This document shows positions 17,639 to 26,539 of a stretch of 56,604 nt of DNA, piece by piece. The translations under genes were made by a program, and so were the position numbers. How positions within the stretch are numbered: position 1 is the stretch's first letter; every line of letters starts with the position of its first letter. The DNA comes from DATFXM01 sp035315885 (lineage in GTDB: Bacteria > Acidobacteriota > Blastocatellia > UBA7656), in contig DATFXM010000150.1 in assembly GCA_035315885.1 (NCBI GenBank), positions 1 through 56,604 on the forward strand, written 5' to 3'. The notes under the pieces are model-generated. The model ran no database searches and was not told where the DNA came from. It saw nothing but the letters and a program-made list of their open reading frames with translations.

Positions 17639-19324
17639 TCACAAATCACCTTTGCGAAGTTCCTCTGCAAGGTAGTCCGCCGCTCGCCAAGCCAACGCAA
17701 TGATCGTCAAAGTCACGTTCTTCTCAGGCAACGAAACAAACGAGCTCCCATCAACTACAAACAAATTTCGAACGTCGTGAGTCTGACAATACCGGTTCAA
17801 AACCGACTTCTTGCGATCGTCTCCCATTCGCGCCGTCCCAACTTCGTGGGTCGCGTCACCCGGAGGAGGAGGCGCAGTCCGCCTGTAACTCTCAACCTCC
17901 GCTCCTGCCGCCCGCAAAATCTCTTCGGCGCTGTCGTACATCAGCTCGGCCATCCTCGTCTCGTTCTCTGACCATTTCGCGTGAAACCTCAACTGCGGAA
18001 TCCCGTAGCGGTCCTTCAACCCGTCCGGATCTATTTCGCAGTAGTTCTCGAAATGAGCAAGGCAAGAGCCGAATCCCGAGAAATTAACCATCGCCGGATT
18101 CTGCTCTCGAACACGCGACTTGAATTCCGAGCCGAAACCAGCAATCCGGCGAGAGTATCCCGGAAACCAGTGCGACCCGCTGTTCGGTTGAAAATGCCAC
18201 CCACCGATCACTTCCGACTTCCTGCCGCCATTCACATTCTGAAAGCGCGGAATGTACAGGTGCCCGCCTCCAGCGCCGTCGTCGTTAGTCACCGGCCTTC
18301 CCTTCAACCCTGGAAACCAACCCTGAATAAAACCCGACTTGACGCTGTCCATCAGAAAGTGGCCGAGCACCCCTGATGAGTTCGCTAGACCGGCCGGATA
18401 CTCCCGGGTGCTCGAGTTGAAGAGAATCCTCGTAGACTCCATCGCCCCCGCGCCGAGCACCACCGTCTTGGCAAAAGCTTCGTATGATTTCCCCGTCTCC
18501 GTGTCGATGAATTCGACGCCGCGCGCAAGATTCCTGCCTGAATCAATGACGACACGCCGGACAGCCGAGTGGGTACGCAGCGTGAAGTTCTGCTTCTTCA
18601 GCAGTCCGGGAATGATTGCGTCCAACGTACAAAACTTCGAGGACGTATCGCAGCCGCGATCACACTCACCGCAATAGTGACAAGGCGCGCGGCCGTTGTG
18701 ACTTCGAGTGAGCACCGCCGACCGCAGCGAAATTGCGGGTATGCGAATCTTGTCGCAACCTTTCTTGAGTAGCACTTCGCCGCACCGCAGAGGAGGCGGC
18801 GGCAGGTAAGTTCCATCCGGAACCACTTCCAGTCCGTCGCGGGAACCGAAAACACCCATCAGGGTCTCGGCCCGATCGTAGTACGATGCGATGTCCTTGT
18901 ACTCGATCGGCCAGTCCTCAACTGCGCCTCCGGTAGCTGCGCGACCCCTGAAGTCGCTTTCGCTGAACCTGAGCGTCACTCTACCCCAGGTGTTAGTCCG
19001 GCCACCGACTGCGTGAATTCGAGTCCAGTGAAAATCCGTGCCAGGCGCGGTGGCGTACCGGTCAACGCGAGGGTCAACGTAGAGATGCTCAGTGTACGCA
19101 TTGATTTTCCAGAGCCCGTCATACTGTCCCGGTTTGCCGAGTCCACGGAACGGCATCTCATAAGGCCACTTGTGCGTCGTGACGTAATCTTGATGAACGT
19201 CCCACTTCGGTCCGATCTCGAGAAGCAGCACTCGCAGTCCCTTTTCGACAAGAACGTAGGCCGCGATGCCTCCCGCGGCGCCTGAGCCGACGACAATTGC
19301 GTCGTAGTCCTGTTGCTGATTCAT
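17639..19324 (-). CDS. GMC-family FAD oxidoreductase with Cys cluster
   Basis: A 561-residue GMC oxidoreductase, related to the large subunit of gluconate 2-dehydrogenase and other membrane sugar dehydrogenases. The FAD loop GSGAAGG is at 13-19. A cysteine cluster CHYCGECDRGC at 215-225 plus C232 (Cx2Cx2Cx3Cx6C) is typical of this branch and could hold an Fe-S centre. The C-terminal catalytic pair is in HEVGTARMG and the KNVTLT segment. There is no signal peptide; such proteins usually travel with a Tat-exported partner, but no subunit 3 gene lies next to this one. It is divergent from the SMP-30/MFS/dehydratase operon and may supply the sugar lactone that operon uses. Confidence 0.88.
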   Translation of the reverse strand: MNQQQDYDAIVVGSGAAGGIAAYVLVEKGLRVLLLEIGPKWDVHQDYVTTHKWPYEMPFRGLGKPGQYDGLWKINAYTEHLYVDPRVDRYATAPGTDFHWTRIHAVGGRTNTWGRVTLRFSESDFRGRAATGGAVEDWPIEYKDIASYYDRAETLMGVFGSRDGLEVVPDGTYLPPPPLRCGEVLLKKGCDKIRIPAISLRSAVLTRSHNGRAPCHYCGECDRGCDTSSKFCTLDAIIPGLLKKQNFTLRTHSAVRRVVIDSGRNLARGVEFIDTETGKSYEAFAKTVVLGAGAMESTRILFNSSTREYPAGLANSSGVLGHFLMDSVKSGFIQGWFPGLKGRPVTNDDGAGGGHLYIPRFQNVNGGRKSEVIGGWHFQPNSGSHWFPGYSRRIAGFGSEFKSRVREQNPAMVNFSGFGSCLAHFENYCEIDPDGLKDRYGIPQLRFHAKWSENETRMAELMYDSAEEILRAAGAEVESYRRTAPPPPGDATHEVGTARMGDDRKKSVLNRYCQTHDVRNLFVVDGSSFVSLPEKNVTLTIIALAWRAADYLAEELRKGDL

Positions 19325-19400
19325 AAGTCCTGAGCCTGCAGGCTTCGATTGCAGAAGTCGTATTCTTTCTCGACACAGGCTGATCGCGCAACAGGCCTCG

Positions 19401-19503
19401 GGATGGTTTAGGGTTCAGGGTTCGTTTTGATTCAGTAGTCTTTCGTCTAGCATTGCCCGCCATTCGAGTCTCTATCAGACGAACCCGAAACCCGAAACCA
19501 TCC
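19401..19503. repeat. Inverted repeat of TTTAGGG/TTTCGGG heptamers
   Basis: Left arm 19401-19424 (GGATGGTTTAGGGTTCAGGG then TTCG) pairs with right arm 19480-19503 (CGAACCCGAAACCCGAAACC then ATCC), 24 bases each with about three mismatches around a 55-base loop. The units are telomere-like heptamers CCCTAAA and CCCGAAA. It sits in the divergent gap between two oxidative-metabolism genes. Confidence 0.8.
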
Positions 19504-19587
19504 CCCTGCCTACTGCCTAAAACGGGTCGTTGTGATAAAAGAGATCAGCTCAGATCCATGTGAGCTCACCTTCCAGGAAAAAAAGCT

Positions 19588-20700
19588 ATGACCGAAACCA
19601 GCAAATCCGAGTCATTGGAGTGGGATGACGCCAGAACTCGAGGAATCAACCGGCGGTCATTCGTTGCCGGCGTTGTGAGCGCTGCGCTGCCTCTTGCGGT
19701 CAGTGGACAGAATCGAGACTACAGCAGAAACGCTCCACCGGTGCGCTATCCAGATCCGGACATTTTGGTTCTGGACCGACGCTTCGGAAAGTACAAGATC
19801 GGGAACGCATCCATTCGACGTCTGCACACCGGCATGGGATGGGCGGAGGGTCCGGCGTGGAGCGCGGTTGGATCCTATCTCGTCTGGAGCGACATCCCGG
19901 CCAACACTCAACTCAGATGGCTAGCAGACGACGGTCATATCAGCGTGTTTCGCAACCCGTCGAATAACAGCAATGGCAACACCTTTGACTGGGAAGGGCG
20001 TCAGCTTTCGTGCGAGCACGGTGAAAGGCGAGTCGTTCGTTACGAGCGCAATGGCGGCTACACGGTTCTGGCCGACAAGTGGATGGGCAAGCCTCTCAAC
20101 GCACCAAACGACATAGTCGTACATCCGGACGGAGGAATCTGGTTCACCGATCCGGGCTACGGCAGCCTTGGAAACTACGAAGGCCACAAGGGCGAGATGG
20201 TTATCAAAGAGGCGGTCTACCGAATCGATCCCAGCACCGGAAAGATGGACATAGGCACGGACGACATGTTCAAGCCTAATGGCCTATGCTTTTCGCCCGA
20301 CTACAAGAAGCTGTATATCGCCGATACCGGGTCGTCGCACTACGCGGAGGCCCCAAAGCACATAAAGGTCTATGACGTCGTCGACGGTAAGCGGCTGCAG
20401 AACGGACGCGAATTCGCTGCGATGAAACTGAAAATGAAGACCGGAGAGTTCAGCGGTCAGGCGGACGGTATAAGGGCCGACACGGACGGCAACATCTGGG
20501 TGGGTGCCGGTTGGGTAGGCGAAGGTTATGACGGCGTCCATGTATTCGCTCCGGACGGACAACGTATCGGTCAAATTCTGCTGCCCGAGATTTGCGCAAA
20601 CATCTGCTTCGGCGGACCGAAACGCAATAGGCTGTTCATGGCAGCAAGCCAGTCGCTATATGCAGTGTACGTCGAAACCCAGGGAGCTCATTTCTGTTAG
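19588..20700 (+). CDS. SMP-30/gluconolactonase family protein with Tat signal
   Basis: A 370-residue six-bladed propeller lactonase. A twin-arginine signal, INRRSFVAG then a hydrophobic stretch ending AVSG, lies at about residues 20-41, so export of the folded protein to the periplasm is expected. The SMP-30 metal-site regions are present: WAEGPAW, PLNAPNDIVVHPDGGIWFTDPGYG, and KPNGLCFSPDYKKLYIADTG. In the family these hydrolyse aldonolactones such as gluconolactone. The gene begins the likely operon with an MFS transporter and a sugar-acid dehydratase, which fits a step from lactone to free aldonate. Confidence 0.9.
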   Translation: MTETSKSESLEWDDARTRGINRRSFVAGVVSAALPLAVSGQNRDYSRNAPPVRYPDPDILVLDRRFGKYKIGNASIRRLHTGMGWAEGPAWSAVGSYLVWSDIPANTQLRWLADDGHISVFRNPSNNSNGNTFDWEGRQLSCEHGERRVVRYERNGGYTVLADKWMGKPLNAPNDIVVHPDGGIWFTDPGYGSLGNYEGHKGEMVIKEAVYRIDPSTGKMDIGTDDMFKPNGLCFSPDYKKLYIADTGSSHYAEAPKHIKVYDVVDGKRLQNGREFAAMKLKMKTGEFSGQADGIRADTDGNIWVGAGWVGEGYDGVHVFAPDGQRIGQILLPEICANICFGGPKRNRLFMAASQSLYAVYVETQGAHFC

Positions 20701-20735
20701 GGCCATCCCGTCTCAACAACCCTTGTGACATCTGC

Positions 20736-22109
20736 ATGACAACGCGAGACTCTGACATCGAACTCTCAGTTTCTGATCGGGCTCGGCGACGCATCATCCG
20801 TCGCACCATGCCTTATTTGGTGTTGCTGTTCATCGTGGCCTTTCTCGACCGGGTGAATGTCGGCTACGCAGCGCTGAGAATGAAGGAAGACCTTGGCTTC
20901 ACTGACGCGGTGCTCGGATTTGGCGGGGGCATTTTCTTCTTCGGCTACTTCCTTCTGGAAATACCGGGCACGATTCTGGTGGAGCGATGGAGCGCTCGCG
21001 GCTGGATCGCTCGGATAATGATCTCGTGGGGAATTCTGGCGATACTCACCGGGTTCATAAACACAAAGTCACAATTCTACTGGATCAGGTTTTTTCTCGG
21101 AGCTGCCGAAGCGGGCTTCTTCCCCGGGATTATTGTGTATCTGAGTCACTGGTTTCGTTACGAAGACCGGGCTAAGGCAACTGCGTTGTTCATGGCGGCA
21201 ATACCGGTCTCAAACATCATCGGTGCGCCGGTGTCGGGTTTGCTATTAGATGCTGACTGGTTAGGGCTGGCGGGCTGGCGATGGCTGTTCATTATCGAAG
21301 GAGCGCCCGCCATTGTGCTTGGGGTGACCACGATCTTCTACCTCACCGATCGGCCGCATCAGGCAAAGTGGCTTCCGCACGACGAGGGTGAATGGCTGGT
21401 ATCGGAATTGGATCGTGAAAAGCAAATGAAGCTAGCCGCGCACTCACACCGGGTGCTGGAGGCGTTGCGTCATCGAGAAGTGATCCTGTTGGCGCTGGCT
21501 TACTTTTTCATGGTGACAACGGTGTACGGCTTCAATTTCTGGCTTCCGGCAATCATCAAGAAAAGATCGGGCCTCTCAAACTTGTATACAACGCTGATCA
21601 CCGCGGTTCCCTATTGTGTATCTCTGGTGTCGATGCTGCTGGTGGGATGGTCATCAGATCGCACTAAAGAACGACGGTGGCACACCGCTATTTCGATGCT
21701 AGTCGCAAGCACGGGCCTGCTGCTTGCCATCTTTTCAGGGAACTACATTCTGGCGATCGGAATGTTGTGTGTCGCCGGTGCGGGTATGTATGCATACCTG
21801 CCGGGATTCTGGGCCTTGCCCACTAGCTTTCTGACGGGCACCGCAGCGGCGGCATCGATAGGGTTGATAAATTCAATCGGAAATCTTGGAGGGTTCGTAG
21901 GTCCTTACCTGGTGGGATACATCAGTGCAGCCACAAATTCCTATTTTGGTGGAGTCCTCTATCTGGCGATGTCGGCGGTGATCGCCGCAGCAATTGTGAT
22001 TTCACTGAGAACCACGCGGCGCGAGCGCCCTGCCGCGATGGAAGCCGCAGCCGCAACGAGCAAACTAGTTAGTGCCGAGATTCATAATCAATCAGGAGAG
22101 TCGTCATGA
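20736..22109 (+). CDS. MFS transporter, anion:cation symporter type
   Basis: A 457-residue protein with about 12 membrane segments. The N-terminal LLFIVAFLDRVNVGYA and the GAAEAGFFPGIIVYLSHWF segment after helix 4 mark the ACS family, whose members take up sugar acids such as glucarate, hexuronates or galactonate, or aromatic acids. The stop overlaps the dehydratase start as ATGA, so the two are translated together, and the SMP-30 gene is 35 bases upstream. Proton-coupled uptake of the aldonate made in the periplasm is the natural reading. Confidence 0.9.
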   Translation: MTTRDSDIELSVSDRARRRIIRRTMPYLVLLFIVAFLDRVNVGYAALRMKEDLGFTDAVLGFGGGIFFFGYFLLEIPGTILVERWSARGWIARIMISWGILAILTGFINTKSQFYWIRFFLGAAEAGFFPGIIVYLSHWFRYEDRAKATALFMAAIPVSNIIGAPVSGLLLDADWLGLAGWRWLFIIEGAPAIVLGVTTIFYLTDRPHQAKWLPHDEGEWLVSELDREKQMKLAAHSHRVLEALRHREVILLALAYFFMVTTVYGFNFWLPAIIKKRSGLSNLYTTLITAVPYCVSLVSMLLVGWSSDRTKERRWHTAISMLVASTGLLLAIFSGNYILAIGMLCVAGAGMYAYLPGFWALPTSFLTGTAAAASIGLINSIGNLGGFVGPYLVGYISAATNSYFGGVLYLAMSAVIAAAIVISLRTTRRERPAAMEAAAATSKLVSAEIHNQSGESS

Positions 22110-23815
22110 AATTTCGCAGCGCAGCGTGGTTTGGGCTTGCAGATCGAGACGGTTTCATCCATCGAAGCTGGATGAAGAACCAGGGATTTCCCGATCACGA
22201 GTTTGATGGGCGTCCGGTGATCGGAATCTGCAACACCTGGTCAGAGCTGACGCCCTGCAACTCTCACTTTCGGAGGATCGCAGATTACGTGAAGCGTGGC
22301 GTGTACGAGGCTGGCGGCTTTCCGCTCGAGTTTCCGGTGATGTCGCTCGGAGAGACGCTGATGCGGCCTACCACGATGCTGTTCCGCAACCTGGTCAGCA
22401 TGGATGTCGAAGAGACAATCCGCGCCAATCCGCTCGACGGCGTAGTGCTGCTTGCAGGTTGTGACAAGACTACTCCCGCTCTTCTGATGGGCGCCGCAAG
22501 CTGTGATCTTCCATCCCTGATGGTTTCGGGAGGCCCAATGCTGAATGGCAAGTATCGGGGACAGGACATAGGCTCGGGCACCAATGTCTGGCAGTTCAGC
22601 GAAGACGTTCGTCGCGGCGTTATGAGCATGTGCGACTTCATGGACGCGGAGTCTTGTATGAGCCGTTCGGCAGGTCACTGCATGACTATGGGCACCGCAT
22701 CGACAATGGCTAGTGTGGTCGAAGCGCTTGGAATTGGTTTGCCGACGAACGCTGCGATCCCCGCGGCTGACTCACGGAGATACGCATTGGCCCATATGGC
22801 CGGTCGTCGCGCGGTGCAAATGGTGCACGAGGACTTGCGCATGTCGAAGGTGCTGACCCGGAAAGCGTTTGAGAATGCGATCCGAGTCGTCGGCGCGATC
22901 GGCGGATCTACAAACGCGGTAATCCATTTGCTCGCAATTGCCGGCCGGCTCGGGGTCAATCTGACGCTGGACGACTGGAACGAGCTGGGGAGAGGCGTGC
23001 CCTGTCTCGTCAATCTCATGCCATCGGGGAAATATCTGATGGAAGATTTCTACTACGCGGGAGGGCTGCCTGCGGTGATTCGCGAGTTGGACGATTTGAT
23101 CCATCGCGACGCGCTGACGGTCAACGGCAAGACGATCGGTGAAAACGTCGCCGATGCGCCTTGCTACGATCGCGAGGTCATTCGGGAGTTCAACAATCCT
23201 TTGAAGGCCGACAGCGGCCTTGCCGTACTCCGAGGGAACCTCTGTCCTAACGGCGCGATCATCAAGCCCTCGGCGGCTACGCCCGAGCTGATGCAACACC
23301 GAGGGCGCGCGGTTGTGTTTGAGGATATCGAAGACTTTCACAATCGTATCGATGATCCGAACCTGGATGTGGAGGCAGATTCGGTTCTGGTGTTGAAGAA
23401 CTGCGGACCGCGGGGCTATCCGGGAATGCCTGAGGTTGGAAACATGCCGTTGCCATCGAAGCTGTTGAAGCGCGGGATCACCGACATGGTGCGGATTTCT
23501 GACGCGCGAATGAGCGGCACCGCTTATGGGACCGCGATCTTGCACGTCGCGCCGGAGTCCGCGGCTGGCGGGCCTCTGGCGTTTGTTCAGAATGGCGACC
23601 CGATCGAGCTGAACGTTTCGGCTCGACGCCTCGATCTGGACGTGCCGGAGCCTGAGCTTGAACGGCGTCGCTCGCTTTGGAAACCTTCTTCGCCTCCGTT
23701 CGGACGTGGGTATTACAAGCTTTACTACGAGCACGTGATGCAAGCGGATCGCGGCGCCGATTTGGATTTCCTGGTAGGCGGCAGCGGCGCTGCCGTGCCG
23801 AGGGAGTCTCATTGA
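22106..23815 (+). CDS. IlvD/Edd family sugar-acid dehydratase
   Basis: A 569-residue Fe-S dehydratase. Candidate cluster cysteines are C51 (ELTPCNSHF), C119 (LAGCDKTTP) and C192 (AGHCMTMGTAST); the last segment is the version seen in L-arabinonate/D-xylonate dehydratases, not the ESCGSCAG form of true dihydroxyacid dehydratase IlvD. The C-terminal PRGYPGMPEVGNMPLP and RMSGTAYGTAILHV are typical. It would convert a C5 or C6 aldonate to its 2-keto-3-deoxy acid in the cytoplasm. It is coupled to the MFS gene by a four-base overlap. No aldolase or semialdehyde dehydrogenase follows, so later steps are encoded elsewhere. Confidence 0.9.
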   Translation: MKFRSAAWFGLADRDGFIHRSWMKNQGFPDHEFDGRPVIGICNTWSELTPCNSHFRRIADYVKRGVYEAGGFPLEFPVMSLGETLMRPTTMLFRNLVSMDVEETIRANPLDGVVLLAGCDKTTPALLMGAASCDLPSLMVSGGPMLNGKYRGQDIGSGTNVWQFSEDVRRGVMSMCDFMDAESCMSRSAGHCMTMGTASTMASVVEALGIGLPTNAAIPAADSRRYALAHMAGRRAVQMVHEDLRMSKVLTRKAFENAIRVVGAIGGSTNAVIHLLAIAGRLGVNLTLDDWNELGRGVPCLVNLMPSGKYLMEDFYYAGGLPAVIRELDDLIHRDALTVNGKTIGENVADAPCYDREVIREFNNPLKADSGLAVLRGNLCPNGAIIKPSAATPELMQHRGRAVVFEDIEDFHNRIDDPNLDVEADSVLVLKNCGPRGYPGMPEVGNMPLPSKLLKRGITDMVRISDARMSGTAYGTAILHVAPESAAGGPLAFVQNGDPIELNVSARRLDLDVPEPELERRRSLWKPSSPPFGRGYYKLYYEHVMQADRGADLDFLVGGSGAAVPRESH

Positions 23816-24045
23816 GGAAGGGCTTGCGGAGACGCGGAGACGCGGAGACGCGGAGCGAGGGGCAAACTGGCGAACCGGAGAAGGGGCGAAGAGGCGACGC
23901 GGAGGGGGAGAGACGGGGAGAGGAGAGACGGGGGGAGGCGGGACGCGGGCACGCTGCGCCCATCGCTCCTCCCCCCGTCTCCGCGTCTCTCCTCCCCGCG
24001 TCTCCGTGTCCCCGCGTCGCCCCTTCGCCCCTTCGCCCCTTCGCA
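23816..24045. repeat. Large purine/pyrimidine inverted repeat between convergent genes
   Basis: The left half is almost pure purine and G-rich, made of GCGGAGAC octamers and GGGGAGAG-like blocks (about 23823-23944). The right half is its pyrimidine counterpart, with CTCCGCGTCT, CCCCGCGTC and three CGCCCCTT octamers (about 23965-24040). Together they can fold into a long imperfect hairpin after the dehydratase and ThuA genes. A bidirectional terminator or triplex-forming block are both possible. Confidence 0.75.
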
Positions 24046-24813
24046 TCATCTCCTCATCACCCATTGCAGAGCGCCGAGCAGGAGCTTTTGAAATCGTTCG
24101 TCCTGCCAGACCTCGTCACGATGCCCAAGCGCCGTGTAAAAGACTCGACCGCGCCCGTAGTCCCGAGTCCACGCCAGCGCAAAATCCTTGTCCGTCCGGT
24201 GAACGCCCTGCTTATTCAGGTCTACCGACGATGGATCCAGGCTGAGTAACACGTGCACTCTATCGCGAGAAAAATTCTTGAACTGATAGATCTCATCGGT
24301 GATCTTGAACGAGCCGCCAAGATGCCTGGTTGCCGGATGGGCCAGGTCCTCAACCCTCACGGTCACCTCCTGATGCCAGGGATGCCCGTCAAAGTAGCCG
24401 CCGATCAGCTCACCGTACTCGGCCCACTTATAAAAAGTGTCGGTCGCGCTGTGGATCCCGACGAATCCCTTGCCTCCGCGTATGAACTCAAGCAGCGCTG
24501 CCTTCTGTTCCGCTGAAATCGGAAGTTCCCCGGTGGTGTAAAAGACTACGGCAGGAAACTGCTTGAGACCTTCAGTGCTGATCAGGGAGCAGTCGTCGCT
24601 GACAACCAACTCGAACGCGCCGGACTTGTCACCGATGCCTTTCAGAATTTCGCCCGAAAGCGGTAGTACTGAATGCTTGAACCCGGCTGAGTGTACGAGG
24701 TACAGCACCTTGGGACGCGCAGACCTTCCTGCGCTGAAGCCCTCTTTTTCAGCGCTCGTCGTTGGCGACGCGAGGCACAGCCCGAGGACGACAAACACTA
24801 GCAGGTTTCTCAC
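24046..24813 (-). CDS. ThuA-like protein, exported
   Basis: A 255-residue ThuA-like (trehalose-utilisation, class I glutamine-amidotransferase-like fold) protein. Residues 1-20 are a signal peptide (LLVFVVLGLCLASPTTSA). The family segments are VLYLVHSAGFKHS, ALLEFIRGGKGFVGIHSATD, YFDGHPWHQEVTV and the C-terminal RVFYTALGHRDEVWQD. ThuA domains act on or bind sugars, and are common in Planctomycetes, Bacteroidetes and Acidobacteriota, usually as exported proteins. Its place beside the sugar oxidation operon is suggestive only. It may have no enzyme function. Confidence 0.88.
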   Translation of the reverse strand: MRNLLVFVVLGLCLASPTTSAEKEGFSAGRSARPKVLYLVHSAGFKHSVLPLSGEILKGIGDKSGAFELVVSDDCSLISTEGLKQFPAVVFYTTGELPISAEQKAALLEFIRGGKGFVGIHSATDTFYKWAEYGELIGGYFDGHPWHQEVTVRVEDLAHPATRHLGGSFKITDEIYQFKNFSRDRVHVLLSLDPSSVDLNKQGVHRTDKDFALAWTRDYGRGRVFYTALGHRDEVWQDERFQKLLLGALQWVMRR

Positions 24814-24900
24814 GATGATCTCCTTTTGTGCGTGAGCGGTAGTATAACTCAGTACTCGTCATAGACATTGCGCGCGTCAACTGAGACAATCCGGCTGCTC

Positions 24901-26427
24901 GTGTCTGAGCCCCGCATCACAATCAACCGAAAGAGGTGCGCCCTGACTGCTACTGCCAAACAACCGAGCCATAGTCCCGAGACATCCGGCCTTCGGCGCG
25001 ATCTGTCCAAGATCGAAAGCTACTCGACCATCGTCGGCATACTCGTCGGATCCGGCATCTTCGTAGTGACCGGCAAAGCGGCAAATATCGCCGGGCCCTC
25101 GGTGCCTCTTGCGTACCTGGCACTGGCTCCGGTGATTCTGTCCACCGCCGTAGCCTACGCCGTCTACGTTTCGACGCCACTCGGAACCCGACCCGGAGAC
25201 GCGTACCTCCATATTTCGCGCACAACGAGGAGTTACTTTGTGGGGTTCATTGCTCTCTGGCTCAAGTGGCTCGCGTACATAGGAGCGCTGGTCATTCTCG
25301 CTACGTCCTTGGGTCAGTATCTGAAGTTCTTCTACCCATCACTGGACCAGTCCATAGCGCGCTCGATTCCGATGAGTGAGTCTTTGATGCAGCGATATGT
25401 CGCAAACCCCAGTCTGGGCGAGGCTGTTATCGCCACTTTCACACTCATCTTCTTTCTGCTGTTCAATCTGGCCGGTGTGAAGTTCTACGGCTGGCTTCAA
25501 ACCTCAATGACCGTAGTCCTGTTCGTAGCGGTGCTGATCCTGGTTGTGCCCGGGGTGTTTGCGATAAAGCTTGGCAACTTCTGGCCTCTGTTTCCGTTCG
25601 GTTTCTGGCCGCGAACCGGGCCCGACGGTCCTGTTGGATTCCTTGCAAGCCTGCCGCCGCTGTTCTTCTCGTACGCCGGCTTCGAAAGCCTGGCGCAAAC
25701 CGCCGGAGAAACCAGGGAAGCACGTAAGTCTCTGCCGATGATTTTCGTCAACGGTCTGATCATCGGGATGCTCGTGTTTTTTCTGATGTCGGCGGTCGCT
25801 TTTGGAGTCATGCCGTATCAGGAGCTTGCACAATCGAACTATGCCATGGCAGATGCGGCGCGCAGGTTCCTTCCTTCGTGGGGAGGAGCGGTGGTCGCGA
25901 TAGGCGCGCTCATGGCGTTCACCACCAGTCTGAATGCAACGCTGTTCGTGCCTTCGAGAATATTGTACGTGTTTGGAGAGGACCGGCTTGCGCCTCGCTG
26001 GTTTGCGCGGCTGGGGGGAAGATCCGGAACTCCGTGGATCAGCCTGTTAGTGAACACGGTAATTGCGCTCGTTCTGCTCTGGACCAAGACGTTTGGTTCC
26101 GTTCTGAACATCTCGCTGGTGGCAATGTTCATTCTCTACGGTCTGCACAGCGGGTCGGCCATGCTGTTGCCGTTCATTCGACGAGAGCTGTACGACAAGG
26201 CCCTGGTGAAGCCGCGCCCCTGGGTACTATTGTCGAGCGGCTGCGTTTCGCTGTTATCAATGACATATCTGATCATCCAGAGCTTGTCGGGTGAGGTATT
26301 GAAGCTTCTGTTGCTTTGGCTGGCAATGGGCACGGTTCTGTATGCAATCGCGCGGTGGGAGGGCAAGCGAAGCGGGTTCGACTATGAACGACAACTTCGA
26401 GAAGAAGTTCTGAGTCCTGAGTCCTGA
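24901..26427 (+). CDS. APC-family amino acid permease
   Basis: About 508 residues with some 12-14 membrane segments. The N-terminal SYSTIVGILVGSGIFVVTGKAA is the APC helix 1 with the unwound GSGIF substrate loop, and SYAGFESLAQTAGETREARKSLP is the conserved helix 6 region. The start is uncertain: I used GTG 24901; an in-frame TTG at 24868 would add eleven residues, and neither has a good ribosome site. The C-terminal codons run into CTGAGTC heptamers. Substrate unknown. It stands alone between ThuA (divergent) and the second GMC gene. Confidence 0.85.
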   Translation: MSEPRITINRKRCALTATAKQPSHSPETSGLRRDLSKIESYSTIVGILVGSGIFVVTGKAANIAGPSVPLAYLALAPVILSTAVAYAVYVSTPLGTRPGDAYLHISRTTRSYFVGFIALWLKWLAYIGALVILATSLGQYLKFFYPSLDQSIARSIPMSESLMQRYVANPSLGEAVIATFTLIFFLLFNLAGVKFYGWLQTSMTVVLFVAVLILVVPGVFAIKLGNFWPLFPFGFWPRTGPDGPVGFLASLPPLFFSYAGFESLAQTAGETREARKSLPMIFVNGLIIGMLVFFLMSAVAFGVMPYQELAQSNYAMADAARRFLPSWGGAVVAIGALMAFTTSLNATLFVPSRILYVFGEDRLAPRWFARLGGRSGTPWISLLVNTVIALVLLWTKTFGSVLNISLVAMFILYGLHSGSAMLLPFIRRELYDKALVKPRPWVLLSSGCVSLLSMTYLIIQSLSGEVLKLLLLWLAMGTVLYAIARWEGKRSGFDYERQLREEVLSPES

Positions 26428-26530
26428 GTCGTGCCGCTGACTACTGAGTGCTTTGCACCGCGGCGACTTTGCGATTACCATAGACCGGCAAGGCAACACA
26501 CTGGTCAGAACTCAGAACTCAGAACTTCCC
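26405..26530. repeat. CTGAGTC and CTCAGAA heptamer repeats
   Basis: GAGTCCT heptamers overlap the APC gene's end (26409-26435), and three CAGAACT heptamers (26507-26527) lie directly before the GMC ribosome site. They are complementary in type, as TTCTGAGT against ACTCAGAA. Confidence 0.8.
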
Positions 26531-26539
26531 AAGGTGCCT

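Noticed and set aside
22772..24064. Long minus-strand open frame of 430 codons opposite the sugar-acid dehydratase
   Set aside because: It lies antisense to a clear IlvD/Edd gene and its N-terminal part is a translation of the GCGGAGAC octamer repeat. Composition is Arg/His/Pro-rich without any domain pattern.
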